Origin: Agapanthus africanus
Lineage: Eukaryota; Streptophyta; Magnoliopsida; Asparagales; Amaryllidaceae
DNA length: 64,000 bases
NCBI GenBank assembly: GCA_030015575.1
Contig: CM057337.1
Span: 374,875,582-374,939,581, forward strand
Direction: 5' to 3'
Shown here: positions 10,604 through 23,403 of the stretch, piece by piece
Layout: each line of letters begins with the position of its first letter
How positions within the stretch are numbered: the stretch's first letter is position 1
Notes under the pieces: model-generated
Told to the model about the DNA's origin: nothing
Database searches by the model: none
Seen by the model: only the letters and a program-made list of their open reading frames with translations
Made by a program: the position numbers and the translations under genes

Positions 10604-11608
10604 AACGTTTATATAATATATCATATATACTATATATAATATCTGTCACAGAACATCACATGATCACATCACAGATAAATCACAGCAGAAGAAACATATG
10701 AAATATTGGATATACTAGGACGTCCGTGTTTTCAATACGAGCCAGTATAAAACACGGATTCCACGGTCGTGATGAATAGCCAATCCCACACCCCTAGACC
10801 CCTACGAGAGCGGCAAGCAACCCTACCAATTCTAGGGTTAGGAGACCCGGACTCGACTCCTCGAGTTGGTCTCCCACTGGACCCCAGAACCCGGTTACTT
10901 GTGCTCCCCTCCTTGGGTCTATCCTAGTGCAGAAAAGTAAATAATATACAACAACGGTGACAACTTCCGCAACCTGGAAGCGCCCCAATAAAAGAATATT
11001 ACATACAAGTTTTTACATGAATGAAAATGAAAAAACACTCATCTCACATAAAAAAAACCCGGCTATTCAAACACGACGATCCAATATAACATATCCAGCA
11101 ACACATAACATCACATGTCATCAACGTAAGTAAATATGCGCATCCCAATTGTCGTTGACATATAGCAACGAAACCGGCGATATCACATATTACACTTACG
11201 GTCACAGAAAAGAAAGTGTAAAACTACAACAGTTGGAATCCGCAACCACCTCAGACATCGCATGCCTGACCAAATGAATTACTTAGACATCACATGCCTA
11301 ACAATTATAAACCCCGCATTTTAGTCACAAAATCGAAAACACTTTTCAATATCAAGTCGGGAAATTCAACAGGATTCCCGACATTCTGATCGAATACTCG
11401 TCGCAAACTTTAGTAGACGGCCGCACCCCCGATGCCGTCGACGAAGTGCACCAAGGCGGAACACTGCTGCCGCGAGCACCCGGGCGGATGCTTTCGGCGA
11501 CAGGGTTCTCCTACAGTCACTTGGTCGGGGCTATGGGGTGAGGCTGTTAATCAAGTTTACCCGGCGAGTATCCACGTACGCTACGTGATTGCGACGGACT
11601 TTTGATCA

Positions 11609-13681
11609 TATATAAAAACCCTGGCAATGGTGCAGGTGTCCTATAAAATGGTTTCGTATAGGTATGTCAATATAATGCAAGGATGCAGCAAATAGTCAAC
11701 TAAGTATTTCACCCCTAATTACTAACATCACTAAGGATCTTGTAAGTTACTAAAACTATCGGGCGGCTTGCGCCATCCAACGATAGTCCCCCGTAGATGT
11801 TACATCTACTCACCGGAATCCCTGGCTAGCTGTGTCCAATCACCACCTTCCCCTTTCGCGCCGCGTCTGACGTCTCCGCGACCGAACCTGGAATTTACAT
11901 CAATACCAAACATAAGGTTACATATCAAGAACGACGCAAAACACCAACGAAACTACTAATGTTCGCTAGCTAGGTACAACGTGCACAAAGTGCGCGGAAC
12001 ACACGCGAAAATCGCAAAAACTGCCAAAAAACGCCGATTTGGTCGCCCGGCAAAACTAAATCCCGACTACCCAAAAATCCGCACTCACGCATCCTAAACG
12101 TCATAGGAGATGCTAAAAATATCCCCAAGGTATCACAAATAATTCACCAAATAATTTTAATAAAAATCTAGTAAGCACAAACTAGCAATTTTGGTGCAAA
12201 AATCGAAAATTAGCGATACGGTTATCACAATCCAACCACACAACAAGCAATCTACAAACACCATAATTACAACACATTAGCAAAGATTCAAAACCTATTT
12301 TCCATAAACAACCATTACTTGAATTATATAACCTAGCAATTCTTAATCCAAACTATATATGAAAACCTTAAATTAACACTAATTTATAACTCAATTAGCA
12401 AGTTAACCTTCTAGATTAGGTTAGCAAAACAACTAGATAACAAATTAGATTAAATCAACTAAATAATGGTTTCTAAACCCTAATTCAACTCATTTATCAT
12501 GCTTCACAACACATTTTCCATACATAGACCCTCTCTTGAATTTCCTAAAACAACAATTTACAACCAAAATCAAACTTTTAAAATTAACTAAATTAGCATA
12601 ATTTGAAGACCACATAAACAAGGTAACTTCTTTGATTTGGTTGTGTAGGAACTAGCAAGCAAAATAAATTTAATTAACCACATAATGGTGTGCTAACAAA
12701 CCCTACTTTAAAACAAACTACTCTTTTATAAACTAGATTAGAAATTAACTAAACTTTTAACACTAAAACCATATAATTAAAGGAATTTAGCTAAAAGAAA
12801 TTAACTTGATGGAAATTATACCTCAATTTGAGATCTAGCAAGAATAAATTTGCTCCAAATGATGGCCTCAAGCATCAAGATCCAAGCTAGGGAGGTGAAG
12901 GAAAAGAAGGATGAAGGATGGGTTTAATTTGTAAGTTTGAAATTGCAATTTTGTTGAATTAAACATGAAGAATTTTGAAGAAATGAAAAGAAAAGAGATG
13001 AAGAGGAGGGGGTGCAGGTTTCGGCCAGATTAGGGGGAAGGGAAGGGTGTGGGTGTGTAGGAAAAGTCATTGGTCAACTCTCCCAAAAGTCAAAGCACCA
13101 TACTTCAACAACTATTTTTAAAATAAATTCCTAAACAAAACAATTCCACACATGAAGAAAAAGCAAGGTGAGGCCAGAAATTTCTGGACTTGATCAAGGT
13201 GGGGCTGTCCTAGGGGTGAGGGAAGAGAGAGAGGGGTTTTACAAAAGAAATTTTATGCAAAAAGACGCCCTACAAGTCAAAAATTGCAAGTTTTAGCTTA
13301 AAAGTCAATAAATTCGTTTCCTATCATAAAAATTTGTTAAAAATCAAAATAAAATACTAAAAATTTATGTTACAACTAGATTTTAATTATCATAATTTTA
13401 AAGATTAAAATTAGCACGGAAAAATAAGTATTTATCGCTAATTTAATGTATTTTCTTACCGGCTTAAAATAATATTAAAAAAATTGAAAAATAGGGAAAT
13501 TTTTTTAAACGACCAGAATTTCATAAGTAACTCATTAGCTACAAAAAACAAGCAATTACCTATCCATTTTAGGTATAATTAGCCCTAAACTGCAAAATAA
13601 CGAGAAAGACGGTTTTCGGAAAAATACCGAATTTTCACCGAATTTCAGGAAAACACCAAAACGAATTTTCAAGACACTACA
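11609..13681 (-). mobile_element. Tekay-2 3' LTR, truncated
   Basis: 2073 bp matching 20250-22319 of the 5' LTR almost perfectly. About 1.6 kb of the LTR's downstream end (matching 18660-20249) is missing. The cut is at the point reading TATAAAAACCCTGGC, where Angela-A leader ends in TTTTGATCA. The LTR start is the minus-strand TGTAGTGTC at 13681. No gene; the frame at 11768-11959 occurs in every LTR copy. Confidence 0.88.
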
Positions 13682-14220
13682 ATCTTCCCCCTTAAAGAAA
13701 TTCGGTCCCCGAATTTAAAAATATAGCTACGCGTACCTTCGAAGAGATGGGGATATTTCTTTCTCATCTCGCCCTCGGTCTCCCAGGTAACCTCCTCGCT
13801 GCTCGGGCTACGCCAAAGGACCTTAACGGTTGGTATAATCTTCGACCTCAACTTCTTCACCTGCCGATCTAGGATGGCCACCGGCTGCTCTGCAAAAGAA
13901 AGGTCGCGCTCTAGCTGGACTGTCGGGTACTGAATCGCATGCGAAGGGTCGTGAAGGTACTTGCGGAGCATCGAAACATGGAAGACGGGGTGAACATCGG
14001 GAAAGATGGGAGGAAGAGCCAAACGATATGCAACAGCGCCGACACGCTCGAGGATCTCGAAGGGACCTACGAATCTAGGGCTAAGCTTCCCCTTTCGCCC
14101 AAAACGCATCACGCCCTTCATCGGAGAAACTTTCAGAAAAACATGGTCGCCAACTGCGAACTCTAATCTGCGACGGCGCCTGTCCGCATACGATTTCTGC
14201 CTGCTCTGAGCCGCTCTCAT
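13669..14220 (-). pseudogene. Tekay-2 pol C-terminus: end of integrase and chromodomain
   Basis: Last section of the polyprotein, in frame with the main segment but separated from it by TAG at 14266-14268 and TGA at 14227-14229. It carries the integrase C-terminal region (RRRRLEFAVGDHVFLKVSP), then a chromodomain-like tail with ILDRQVKKLRSK...VKVLWR...EEVTWETE...RKKYPHLF, typical of Tekay chromoviruses and thought to guide integration to heterochromatin. The Tekay-1 copy stops after GTRSYF. Here a two-base difference lets the frame run on through the PPT into the LTR, so the last 15 or so residues are spurious. Confidence 0.88.
13682..13693 (-). other. Tekay-2 polypurine tract
   Basis: Minus strand AAGGGGGAAGAT abuts the 3' LTR start. 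It is the plus-strand priming site for reverse transcription. Tekay-1 has AAGGGGGGAAGAT at 25074-25086. Confidence 0.8.
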
Positions 14221-14265
14221 CCGGTCTCAGATCAACTGTATCTTCGCTGTCGTCTCCTCAACAAG

Positions 14266-17200
14266 CTACGGCCCCAAAATGCTGCTCTCGCTGAGCTCTG
14301 TCCAACAAACGGGCGACCTGCATCTCCTCCCATACAATGCCTCGAAAGGTGCCATCTGAATAGTATCCTGGAAGCTGTTGTTGTAGGAGAACTCCACTAG
14401 AGTCAAATGACGATCCCAGCTACCACCAAAGTCTAAAACGCATGCTCTGAGCATGTCCTCGAGAGTCTGAATGGTCCGCTCTGACTGTCCGTCTGTCTGC
14501 GGATGAAACGCTGTGCTGAAGCTTAAACGAGTGCCAAAAGCCTCCTGAAGTCTCTGCCAAAGTCGGCTGGTGAACTGAGTGCCTCGATCTGACACGATAC
14601 AAGTCGGTACGCCATGTAGTCGCACGATCTTGTCAATATAGAGCTGAGCATACTGAGCGAAGCTGAAAGTCGTCTTCACTGGCAGGAAGTGAGCCGCTTT
14701 CGTCAATCTATCCACGATCACCCAGATGGAGTCGTACCCTCGACTGGTCCTGGGTAGACCCACAACGAAGTCTATCGAAATCTGTTCCCATTTCCACACT
14801 GGAATGGGTAACGGCTGTAGCTCTCCTGCGGGCCTCTGGTGCTCGGCCTTGACTTGCTGACAAGTCAGGCATCTCGAAACGAACTCCGCAATGTCCCTCT
14901 TCATCCCATCCCACCAGTAGGTCTCTCTCATATCATGGTACATCTTGGTGGAACCGGGGTGGACAGTATACACTGATCGGTGTGCCTCCTCAAGAATGTC
15001 GCGCCGCAATCCATCAGCATCTGGTACGCACAGTCTAGATCCATATCGTAAAATCCCATGATCGTCAACCACGAACTCGGAAAATCTGCCATGTCCCATC
15101 TGTGCCATGATCTCTGAGCAACGGTCGTCACTGCGCTGTGCCTCACATATACGGTCAAGCAACTGTGGGCATGCACGAACATGCGCGAGCTGTCCCCCTG
15201 TCTGAGTGAACTCGAACTCAACTCGGCTGTCGCATAACATCTGCCAATCTGCTGACGACTGCCTCTGCACTGCGCGCAAAAAGGATAGACTACCCCCGGG
15301 CCTCCTACTCAACGCATCTGCCACCACATTTGCCTTGCCGGGGTGATATAAGATCTCGCAGTCGTAGTCTTTCACCAATTCCATCCAACGACGCTGTCTG
15401 AGGTTCAGGTCTCGCTGCTGAAATATGTACTTTAAGCTCTTGTGATCGGTGAATATCTGACACGACTCGCCATACAGGTAATGTCGCCAAATCTTCAGTG
15501 CAAAGACCACTGCAGCCATCTCCAAATCATGAGTGGGGTAGTTCTGTTCATGCTTCTTCAACTGCCGAGAAGCATAAGCGATCACCCGGCCATGCTGCAT
15601 CAATACGCATCCTAATCCCACTCGCGAAGCATCACAGTAGACAACAAATCCGCCTGATCCCGAAGGCAAAGATAATACCGGCGCCGTAGTCAAACAAGTC
15701 CGTAGCTGCTGAAAACTGCGCTCGCACTCCTCTGTCCAAAAGAAAGGAACTCCCTTCCGGGTCAAACCGGTCAACGGTGCAGCTATACGGGAGAAGTCCT
15801 GAACAAAACGCCTGTAGTAGCCCGCCAAGCCTAGAAAGCTACGGATCTCAGTAACCGATGTAGGTCGGGGCCACTGCTGAACAGCCTCAATCTTCTTCGG
15901 GTCCACACAAATGCCGTCTCTCGTAACCACGTGACCCAAGAATCCGACGCTGTCCAGCCAGAATGCACACTTGGAGAACTTCGCGAACAGCTGGTGCTCC
16001 CTCAGAGTCTGTAACGTAATCCGCAAGTGCTGCTCGTGCTCCTCTCTGCTCCGGGAGTACACCAAGATATCGTCGATAAACACGATGATGAACAAGTCAA
16101 GATACGGCCTGAATGTACGGTTCATCAAATCCATGAATGCTGCTGGGGCGTTGGTGAGTCCGAACGACATCACCAAAAACTCGTAGTGGCCGTAGCGCGT
16201 GCGGAAAGCTGTCCTCGGTATATCCTCCTGTCGAACTCGCAGCTGATGGTATCCTGATCGCAAGTCGATCCTCGAAAAATACCCCGCACCCTGAAGCTGG
16301 TCGAACAAATCATCAATGCGCGGCAACGGATATCTGTTCCGAATGGTAACTTTGTTCAGCTGGCGGTAGTCGATACATAAGCGCAAACTTCCATCCTTCT
16401 TCTTGACGAACAGAACCGGAGCACCCCACGGAGAAACACTCGGTCGAATAAGCCCCTTATCTAACAAATCCTGCAACTGATCCTTCAGCTCTCGAAGCTC
16501 TGCCGGGGCCATCCGATAAGGCGGTATAGAAATAGGCCCCGAACCGGGAATCAAATCAATGCAGAACTCAACATCGCGCTCAGGCGGTAGCCCAGGTAGC
16601 TCATCAGGGAAAACATCAGGGAACTCACAAACTACCGGGACCCGGTCTAACGGAACCTCTGCAGCTCGAGTATCACAAATACACGCTAAGAATCCCTGAC
16701 ATCCCTTCCGCAAGAGCTGACCAGCGCGAAGAGACGAAATTAAGCTGGGAAAGGTGACACTGCGGTCTCCCTGAATAACAAGGACTGGCTCTCCCGGAAA
16801 GCTAAATCTGACTGCCTTCTCACGGCAGTCCACCGAAGCATAACAAGTGGCTAGCCAATCCATGCCCAGAAGCACATCAAAGTCCAACATATCGAGGAGA
16901 ATCAAATCAACCGATGAATCCCTCTCCCCGATACGAACGGAACACAATCGAAAAACAAAACGAGCGACAAACAACTCGCCTACCGGAGTAACAACAACAA
17001 GCGGCTGATCTAACGACGACGACTCACGGCCCAACATCGGTGCAAAGTGTGTAGATACGTACGAATGTGTGGAACCTGGGTCGAATAATACCCGTGCGTC
17101 GAAAGAACAAACTGGCAAGGTACCTGTCACAACGGCATTGGATGCCTGCGCATCCTGCGGTGTCAAAGCAAAAACTCGGGCCTGTCCTCCACCGATAGCA

Positions 17201-17919
17201 GGCTGACCTCGACCTCGGCCTCTGCCTCCTCGTCCTCTCTGAACAGGACCGCCGCGTCCACGGCCTCTCGGTGCACCTAACTGGCGTGGAGCATCGCCTG
17301 GGGTAGGAAGTAGGGCTCTCTGAGGAGGGGGTGGTGATGGTGGTAGGGTCATATGCGGAACTGTCGCTGCTCCCTGTCGTCTCACCGGACAGTCTCTGAC
17401 AAGATGGTGCGGACTCCCGCACCCAAAACACCCTGGCGACGGCTGCTGCCCCTGGGGATAAGAACCATATAACTGTCCCCGCACAAATCCTCTGCCAGGC
17501 CTATCTCTCGGAAAGAATCTGGCGCGCTGCCTCTGAGACGGTACATCGGTACGAATCCTCTTCGGCCCAGAAACGGCCGAAGTCCGTGATATGCGTGCCT
17601 CCATCCGCAATACCGTATCCATAGCAGCTGAATAAGTGTCGTAGTGCTGGGCGCCAATGGCAAGATATAGCTGGGCATCAAGTCCCTGTACGAACCTCTT
17701 CACCATCTTCTCCTCGGTATCCACAAAATACTGAGCATATCGGGATAACTGTGTAAACTGGATGTCATACTCAGACACCGTCATCCCAGTTGTCTTGACT
17801 AAGGCCTCGAAGCTGCGAGCTGTGGCGTCACGAACGCTCTCTGGAAGGAAACGGGCTAGAAAGACCGCTGTAAACTCGACCCAAGTCATAGGCGGTAGAC
17901 CTGCAGCTCGACCTCTCAA
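14266..17919 (-). pseudogene. Tekay-2 gag (C-terminal part)-protease-RT-RNase H-integrase
   Basis: A 1217-codon open segment; it starts only because of an upstream stop, so the first codon (TTG) is not a real start. Order: rest of gag capsid; CCHC knuckle [14 protein letters not shown] near residue 165; protease with [12 protein letters not shown] near 275, where the usual Asp-Ser/Thr-Gly is Asp-Pro-Gly; RT with the catalytic FIDD near 614; RNase H with [10 protein letters not shown] and DALSRR; integrase zinc finger with CLTCQQVK; and the DDE core ([20 protein letters not shown]). It ends at a TAG at 14266-14268 where the Tekay-1 copy has CAG. One long frame with few lesions indicates recent activity of the family. 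Confidence 0.93.
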
Positions 17920-17928
17920 GACTGACTC

Positions 17929-18423
17929 CTACCATGTCTGCGCGAGACCCTCTAGTCGGAAACTCGCAAGCTCTACCCATCGATCATCCGAACATCTCAG
18001 CGAACGGCAGATCCTGGCTAAACTGTCAAGGAACGTCTGTGGGTCCTCCGCTGCCTCGGTGCCGGTGAATACTGGAGGTCTCAGCCTCATGAAATCCTGT
18101 AGTGAAACCGGGATGGTCACGGTGGTAGTAGTAGGAGCAGGTATCATGGTCGTCTGTGATGTAGTAGGTACGTCATCCGGCCTCGGTGTACGACTGGCTG
18201 CAACTAGGGATCCTACCATCTGACGTAGCTCATGCATGCCTCCCATCATCTGTCGCAACTCCTCCATACCAGTCTCGAGCCTATCCATACGGCCTGGGGA
18301 AGGTGGATCGGTCTGTCCCTGCGGCGTAGGCATACCACCCTGCTCAGTCCTAGTCTCGGACGAGCCAGCTCGAATCTCGTCTCTGGCGGCAGCCCTCTGT
18401 GCCCTCGTAGCCTTCTGCGGCAT
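17929..18423 (-). pseudogene. Tekay-2 gag N-terminus
   Basis: 164 codons from ATG at 18423 to TAG at 17929-17931. It begins MPQKATRAQRAAARDEIR, a basic Ala/Arg-rich start, and leads into the capsid region (FLDSLARICRSLRCSDDRWVELASFRLEGLAQTW). The stop follows a Trp codon; the frame continues directly into 14266-17919, so a TGG-to-TAG change is the simplest explanation. Gag would form the virus-like particle. Confidence 0.88.
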
Positions 18424-18659
18424 AGTGGCTGTTACAGGAAAACGGATAGTAAGAACAGTGCAATAGGATCATAGGATACACGGAATTGAAGAAGGAATTT
18501 TCAAGCAAGTAAATCCTAAAGTCACTTAGGCGGAGTACCGTATCGTAAGTATGCCGCGGACATACGCACGCTACGTTACCCTGCTTAAGTCACTTACTCC
18601 ATCTACCAAGGGTCATCCTACACTCAAAAAGGTAAAACCTATCGCTCTGATACCAACTT
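18424..18659 (-). other. Tekay-2 5' untranslated leader with tRNA-iMet PBS
   Basis: 236-nt leader. The PBS, TGGTATCAGAGCG on the minus strand (18643-18655), is complementary to the initiator methionine tRNA 3' end and lies four bases (AAGT) from the 5' LTR. It primes minus-strand cDNA synthesis. Nothing else is seen. Confidence 0.85.
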
Positions 18660-21600
18660 TGTCACGACCCGCAGGGTACGGAACGTGACTGGCACTTAAG
18701 TTTACGAAACGTCTAAAGACGTCCGTAAAATAAGTAAGCCAAAGCCCAGAAAACAAAACCAATTAAGCAAAAGAGTGAAGAAAACCCAATCAATTGAAAG
18801 CGAGTTTATCAAATAAGTCATGTAAAACCCTTTTTAAAAACAATACCAATTTTTCCGAAAATTTCGGCAGAGTCTCCTTTGTAAATACTGGCCCCCAAAA
18901 TGGGTACAACAAAATATATATGAATCCAACAAAATAGGGCATCCCCAAGCGGGAGCTAGCTCTTCGCCACAAGGCGGTCACAAATCCCACGCAATATAAA
19001 ACGACAGCATGCAAAATAATCATAATGAAGCATAAGAAAAACAGCATGTCGACTCAAGTGAGCTCGACCCCAAAATACAGCATAAAAGTCCACAAACCTC
19101 ACAGTCTCATCTCTAAGTCAATATACAACAATACTGGTAGATACAGTAGATGGAGTGTACTAGATACAAAGAATATACAAGGTGGTACAAAAATAATGAT
19201 ATAACCCACCTAGGAGCAAAACCTCGAGTCCAGGCAAAGGAGGCAAAAGAACAAGTGCGCCCGCCGCTACTGTACTGACGGAGCGGACCTGAAAAAGGCT
19301 ATGGCACAACGGGGGTGAGTTGCCAACTCGTGAGTAATAAATAACATCTACACAGGCTATCGAATGCATGCACACAAGCATCCTAGCATCTAAATACCGG
19401 TAAGGAAGGACATAATGGCATGTATGTATGCAATATGGATATACTAGCAGGTATGAATGCAATGCGAATCAACTCGTGATCTGAATGTGTAAGTATAAGA
19501 AATCATGTTTTTCCCTTTAAGAATGTCTTTTGAATACCATCACAATACCAATAGAATCAATAAGAACCTGTGTCCAGCATCGACACCTCAAAACTGTCTC
19601 AAATCTCATATCAATGTATCTCTGGCCTCAGCCGTCCGGCTGACCCATCTCAAATATCAATATCTCATCATCTAGCAGCCACGGTCGGTATCCTCTGGAT
19701 ATCCGCCGTCCCAAACAGTCACCGGTAGGTAATTCGTCCCCTGCCGGGCTCAACGTCAACACCACATTCCTCTTGCCCCGGGGTACCTTACCGGGCCCAC
19801 CATGTACCCGTGACGGTTCCTCCACTCCTCGACACGGATTTCCAAAACCACAGCAAACTCATGGTGGACGACACTTACATCACTAGAAAACCGCAATTTA
19901 CATATTTTAAAAATATAATAAGTTTAGAAATTTTGCGGCTTTCCCCCGAAATCCAGAAATATCATAAAATCTCAAGAAATCCTCATAAGTGCATATATCA
20001 ATGATAATGAATGCATATGGTATCAATAATCAAGTTGCGATGTGTGATTAATAGATTAAGCATGAACAATTAATATGATGAAGTACATGCACATGAATAG
20101 CAATCCTACGGTTTCATTTTAAGGAATTAAAGGCAATAGCACAAGTTTAAGTATCAATTAGTAAAAGGTTTCAATTTAAAGGTTATCTAGTGTGGTGGCA
20201 TGGCAATTACCAGGGTGTGTGTGTAAGCATGAATAGTGCTCGTGCTGCATATAAAAACCCTGGCAATGGTGCAGGTGTCCTATAAAATGGTTTCGTATAG
20301 GTATGTCAATATAATGCATGGATGCAGCAAATAGTCAACTAAGTATTTCACCCCTAATTACTAACATCACTAAGGATCTTGTAAGTTACTAAAACTATCG
20401 GGCGGCTTGCGCCATCCAACGATAGTCCCCCGTAGATGTTACATCTACTCACCGGAATCCCTGGCTAGCTGTGTCCAATCACCGCCTTCCCCTTTCGCGC
20501 CGCATCTGACGTCTCCGCGACCGAACCTGGAATTTACATCAATACCAAACATAAGGTTACATATCAAGAACGACGCAAAACCCCAACGAAACTACTAATG
20601 TTCGCTAGCTAGGTACAACGTGCACAAAGTGCGCGGAACACACGCGAAAATCGCAAAAACTGCCAAAAACGCCGATTTGGTCGCCCGGCAAAACTAAAAC
20701 CCGACTACCCAAAAATCCGCACTCACGCATCCTAAACTTCATAGGAGATGCTAAAAATATCCCTAAGGTATCACAAATAATTCACCAAATAATTTTAATA
20801 AAAACCTAGTAAGCACAAACTAGCAATTTTGGTGCAAAAATCGAAAATTAGCGATACGGTTATCACAATCCAACCACACAACAGGCAATCTACAAACACC
20901 ATAATTACAACACATTAGCAAAGATTCAAAACCTATTTTCCATAAACAACCATTACTTGAATTATATAACCTAGCAATTCTTAATCCAAACTATATATGA
21001 AAACCTTAAATTAACACTAATTTATAACTCAATTAGCAAGTTAACCTTCTAGATTAGGTTAGCAAAACAACTAGATAACAAATTAGATTAAATCAACTAA
21101 ATAATGGTTTCTAAACCCTAATTCAACTCATTTATCATGCTTCACAACCCATTTTCCATACATAAACCCTCTCTTGAATTTCCTAAAACAACAATTTACA
21201 ACCAAAATCAAACTTTTAAAATTAACTAAATTAGCATAATTTGAAGACCACATAAACAAGGTAACTTCTTTGATTTGGTTGTGTAGGAACTAGCAAGCAA
21301 AATAAATTTAATTAACCACATAATGGTGTGCTAACAAACCCTACTTTAAAACAAACTACTCTTTTATAAACTAGATTAGAAATTAACTAAACTTTTAACA
21401 CTAAAACCATATAATTAAAGGAATTTAGCCAAAAGAAATTAACTTGATGGAAATTATACCTCAATTTGAGATCTAGCAAGAATAAATTTGCTCCAAATGA
21501 TGGCCTCAAGCATCAAGATCCAAGCTAGGGAGGTGAAGGAAAAGAAGGATGAAGGATGGGTTTAATTTGTAAGCTTGAAATTGCAATTTTGTTGAATTAA

Positions 21601-22319
21601 ACATGAAGAATTTTGAAGAAATGAAAAGAAAAGAGATGAAGAGGAGGGGGTGCAGGTTTCGGCCAGATTAGGGGGAAGGGTAGGGTGTGGGTGTGTAGGA
21701 AAAGTCATTGGTCAACTCTCCCAAATGTCAAAGCACCATACTTCAACAACTATTTTTAAAATAAATTCCTAAACAAAACAATTCCACACATGAAGAAAAA
21801 GCAAGGTGAGGCCAGAAAATTCTGGACTTGATCAAGGTGGGGCTGTCCTAGGGCTGAGGGAAGAGAGAGAGGGGTTTTACAAAAGAAATTTTATGCAAAA
21901 AGACCCCCTACAAGTCAAAAATTGCAAGTTTTAGCTTAAAAGTCAATAAATTCGTTTCCTATCATAAAAATTTGTTAAAAATCAAAATAAAATACTAAAA
22001 ATTTATGTTACAACTAGATTTTAATTATCATAATTTTAAAGATTAAAATTAGCCCGGAAAAATTTGTATTTATCGCTAATTTAATGTATTTTCTTACCGG
22101 CTTAAAATAATATTTAAAAAATTGAAAAATAGGGAAATTTTTTTAAACGACCAGAATTTCATAAGTAACTCATTAGCTACTAAAAACAAGCAATTACCTA
22201 TCCATTTTAGGTATAATTAGCCCTAAACTGCAAAATAACGAGAAAGACGGTTTTCGGAAAAATACCGAATTTTCACCGAATTTCAGGAAAACACCAAAAC
22301 GACTTTTCAAGACACTACA
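18660..22319 (-). mobile_element. Tekay-2 5' LTR (3660 bp)
   Basis: Minus strand TGTAGTGTCTTG at 22319 to GGGTCGTGACA at 18660. It is homologous to the Tekay-1 LTRs, but the two differ more from each other than within each pair, notably around 21440-21900, where leader-side text differs from 2400-2880. Short frames (for example 19160-19462) are shared by all LTRs of the family and are not genes. Confidence 0.92.
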
Positions 22320-23403
22320 TATTCGACCTAGTGTTTCTCCGTGGGGTGCTCCGGTCCTGTTTGTCAAGAAGAAGGATGGAAGTTTGCGCTTGTGTATCGA
22401 CTACCGCCAGCTGAACAAAGTTACCGTTCGGAACAGATATCCGTTGCCGCGCATTGATGATTTGTTCGACCAGCTTCAGGGTGCGGGGTATTTTTCGAGG
22501 ATCGACTTGCGATCAGGATACCATCAGCTGCGAGTTCGACAGGAGGATATACCGAGGACAGCTTTCCGCACGCGCTACGGCCACTACGAGTTTTTGGTGA
22601 TGTCGTTCGGACTCACCAACGCCCCAGCAGCATTCATGGATTTGATGAACCGTACATTCAGGCCATATCTTGACTTGTTCATCATCGTGTTTATCGACGA
22701 TATCTTGGTGTACTCCCGGAGCAGAGAGGAGCACGAGCAGCACTTGCGGATTACGTTACAGACTCTGAGGGAGCACCAGCTGTTCGCAAAGTTCTCCAAG
22801 TGTGCATTCTGGATGGACAGCGTCGGATTCTTGGGTCACGTGGTTACGAGAGACGGCATTTGTGTAGACCCGAAGAAGATTGAGGCTGTTCAGCAGTGGC
22901 CCCGACCTACATCGGTTACTGAGATCCGTAGTTTTCTAGGCCTGGCGGGCTACTACAGGCGTTTTGTTCAGGACTTCTCCCGTATAGCTGCACCGTTGAC
23001 CGGTTTGACCCGGAAGGGAGTTCCTTTCGTCTGGACAGAGGAGTGCGAGCGCAGTTTTCAGCAGCTACGGACTTGTTTGACTACGGCGCCGGTATTATCT
23101 TTGCCTTCGGGATCAGGCGGATTTGTTGTCTACTGTGATGCTTCGCGAGTGGGATTAGGATGCGTATTGATGCAGCATGGCCGGGTGATCGCTTATGCTT
23201 CTCGGCAGTTGAAGAAGCATGAACAGAACTACCCCACTCATGATTTGGAGATGGCTGCAGTGGTCTTTGCACTGAAGATTTGGCGACATTACCTATACGG
23301 AGAGTCGTGTCAGATATTCACAGACCGCAAGAGCTTAAAGTACATATTTCAGCAGCGAGACCTGAACCTCAGACAGCGTCGTTGGATGGAGTTGGTGAAA
23401 GAA
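22320..23403 (+). pseudogene. Tekay-1 pol remnant: RT and RNase H
   Basis: Plus-strand continuation of the element split by Tekay-2. It starts mid-codon in RT at the block [18 protein letters not shown] and keeps the FIDD catalytic motif (about 22690), the RNase H motifs [10 protein letters not shown] and [19 protein letters not shown], and a changed TDRKSLKY (Tekay-2 has TDHKSLKY). It is about 99% alike with Tekay-2 at protein level. A one-base insertion near 23401 (GAAAGAACTACG against GAAAGACTACG) breaks the frame before the DALSR block. Gag, protease and the RT start are absent from the window. Confidence 0.92.

Larger units (their letters stand above)
1991..11608. repeat. Direct duplication of about 9.6 kb, copy 1
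   Basis: Tekay-1 LTR plus 5935 bp of Angela-A (LTR end, pol remnant, gag remnant, most of the leader). It repeats 25087-34702 in the same order and orientation with only scattered differences. The left boundary is the Tekay-1 LTR; the right boundary is an abrupt switch at 11608/11609 from Angela-A leader into the interior of a Tekay-2 LTR. Confidence 0.9.
9341..11608 (-). other. Angela-A 5' leader (copy 1, truncated)
   Basis: Long untranslated leader between gag start and PBS. No gene. It contains a three-hairpin array (9784-9987), an imperfect tandem repeat (10123-10384), a CATTA hairpin (10433-10453) and a 101-nt multi-stem element (10503-10603). The rest is A/C-rich unique sequence related to Angela-C 59362-61000. 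It is cut at 11608; the missing PBS-proximal 890 bp survive at 34703-35594. Confidence 0.8.
11609..22319 (-). mobile_element. Tekay-2: Ty3/gypsy chromovirus (Tekay/Del lineage), left-truncated
   Basis: Minus-strand element nested in Tekay-1 pol. Order on the minus strand: 5' LTR 22319-18660, PBS 18655-18643, gag-pol 18423-13669, PPT 13693-13682, truncated 3' LTR 13681-11609. It interrupts Tekay-1 RT just before the SVSPWGAP block; reading resumes at 22320. The left TSD is lost because the 3' LTR was cut at 11609. Chromodomain-like C-terminus, tRNA-iMet PBS and a gag-pol in one frame fit Tekay. Confidence 0.9.

Noticed and set aside
11590-11625. Pure assembly artefact at the duplication junction
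   Set aside because: Assembly joins usually occur within homology; this junction has almost none, and both copies carry private changes. Not excluded, though: reads across it are needed.
18640-18660. tRNA-like sequences at the PBS sites as tRNA genes
   Set aside because: Only 13-18 bases complementary to tRNA 3' ends; no cloverleaf. They are primer-binding sites.
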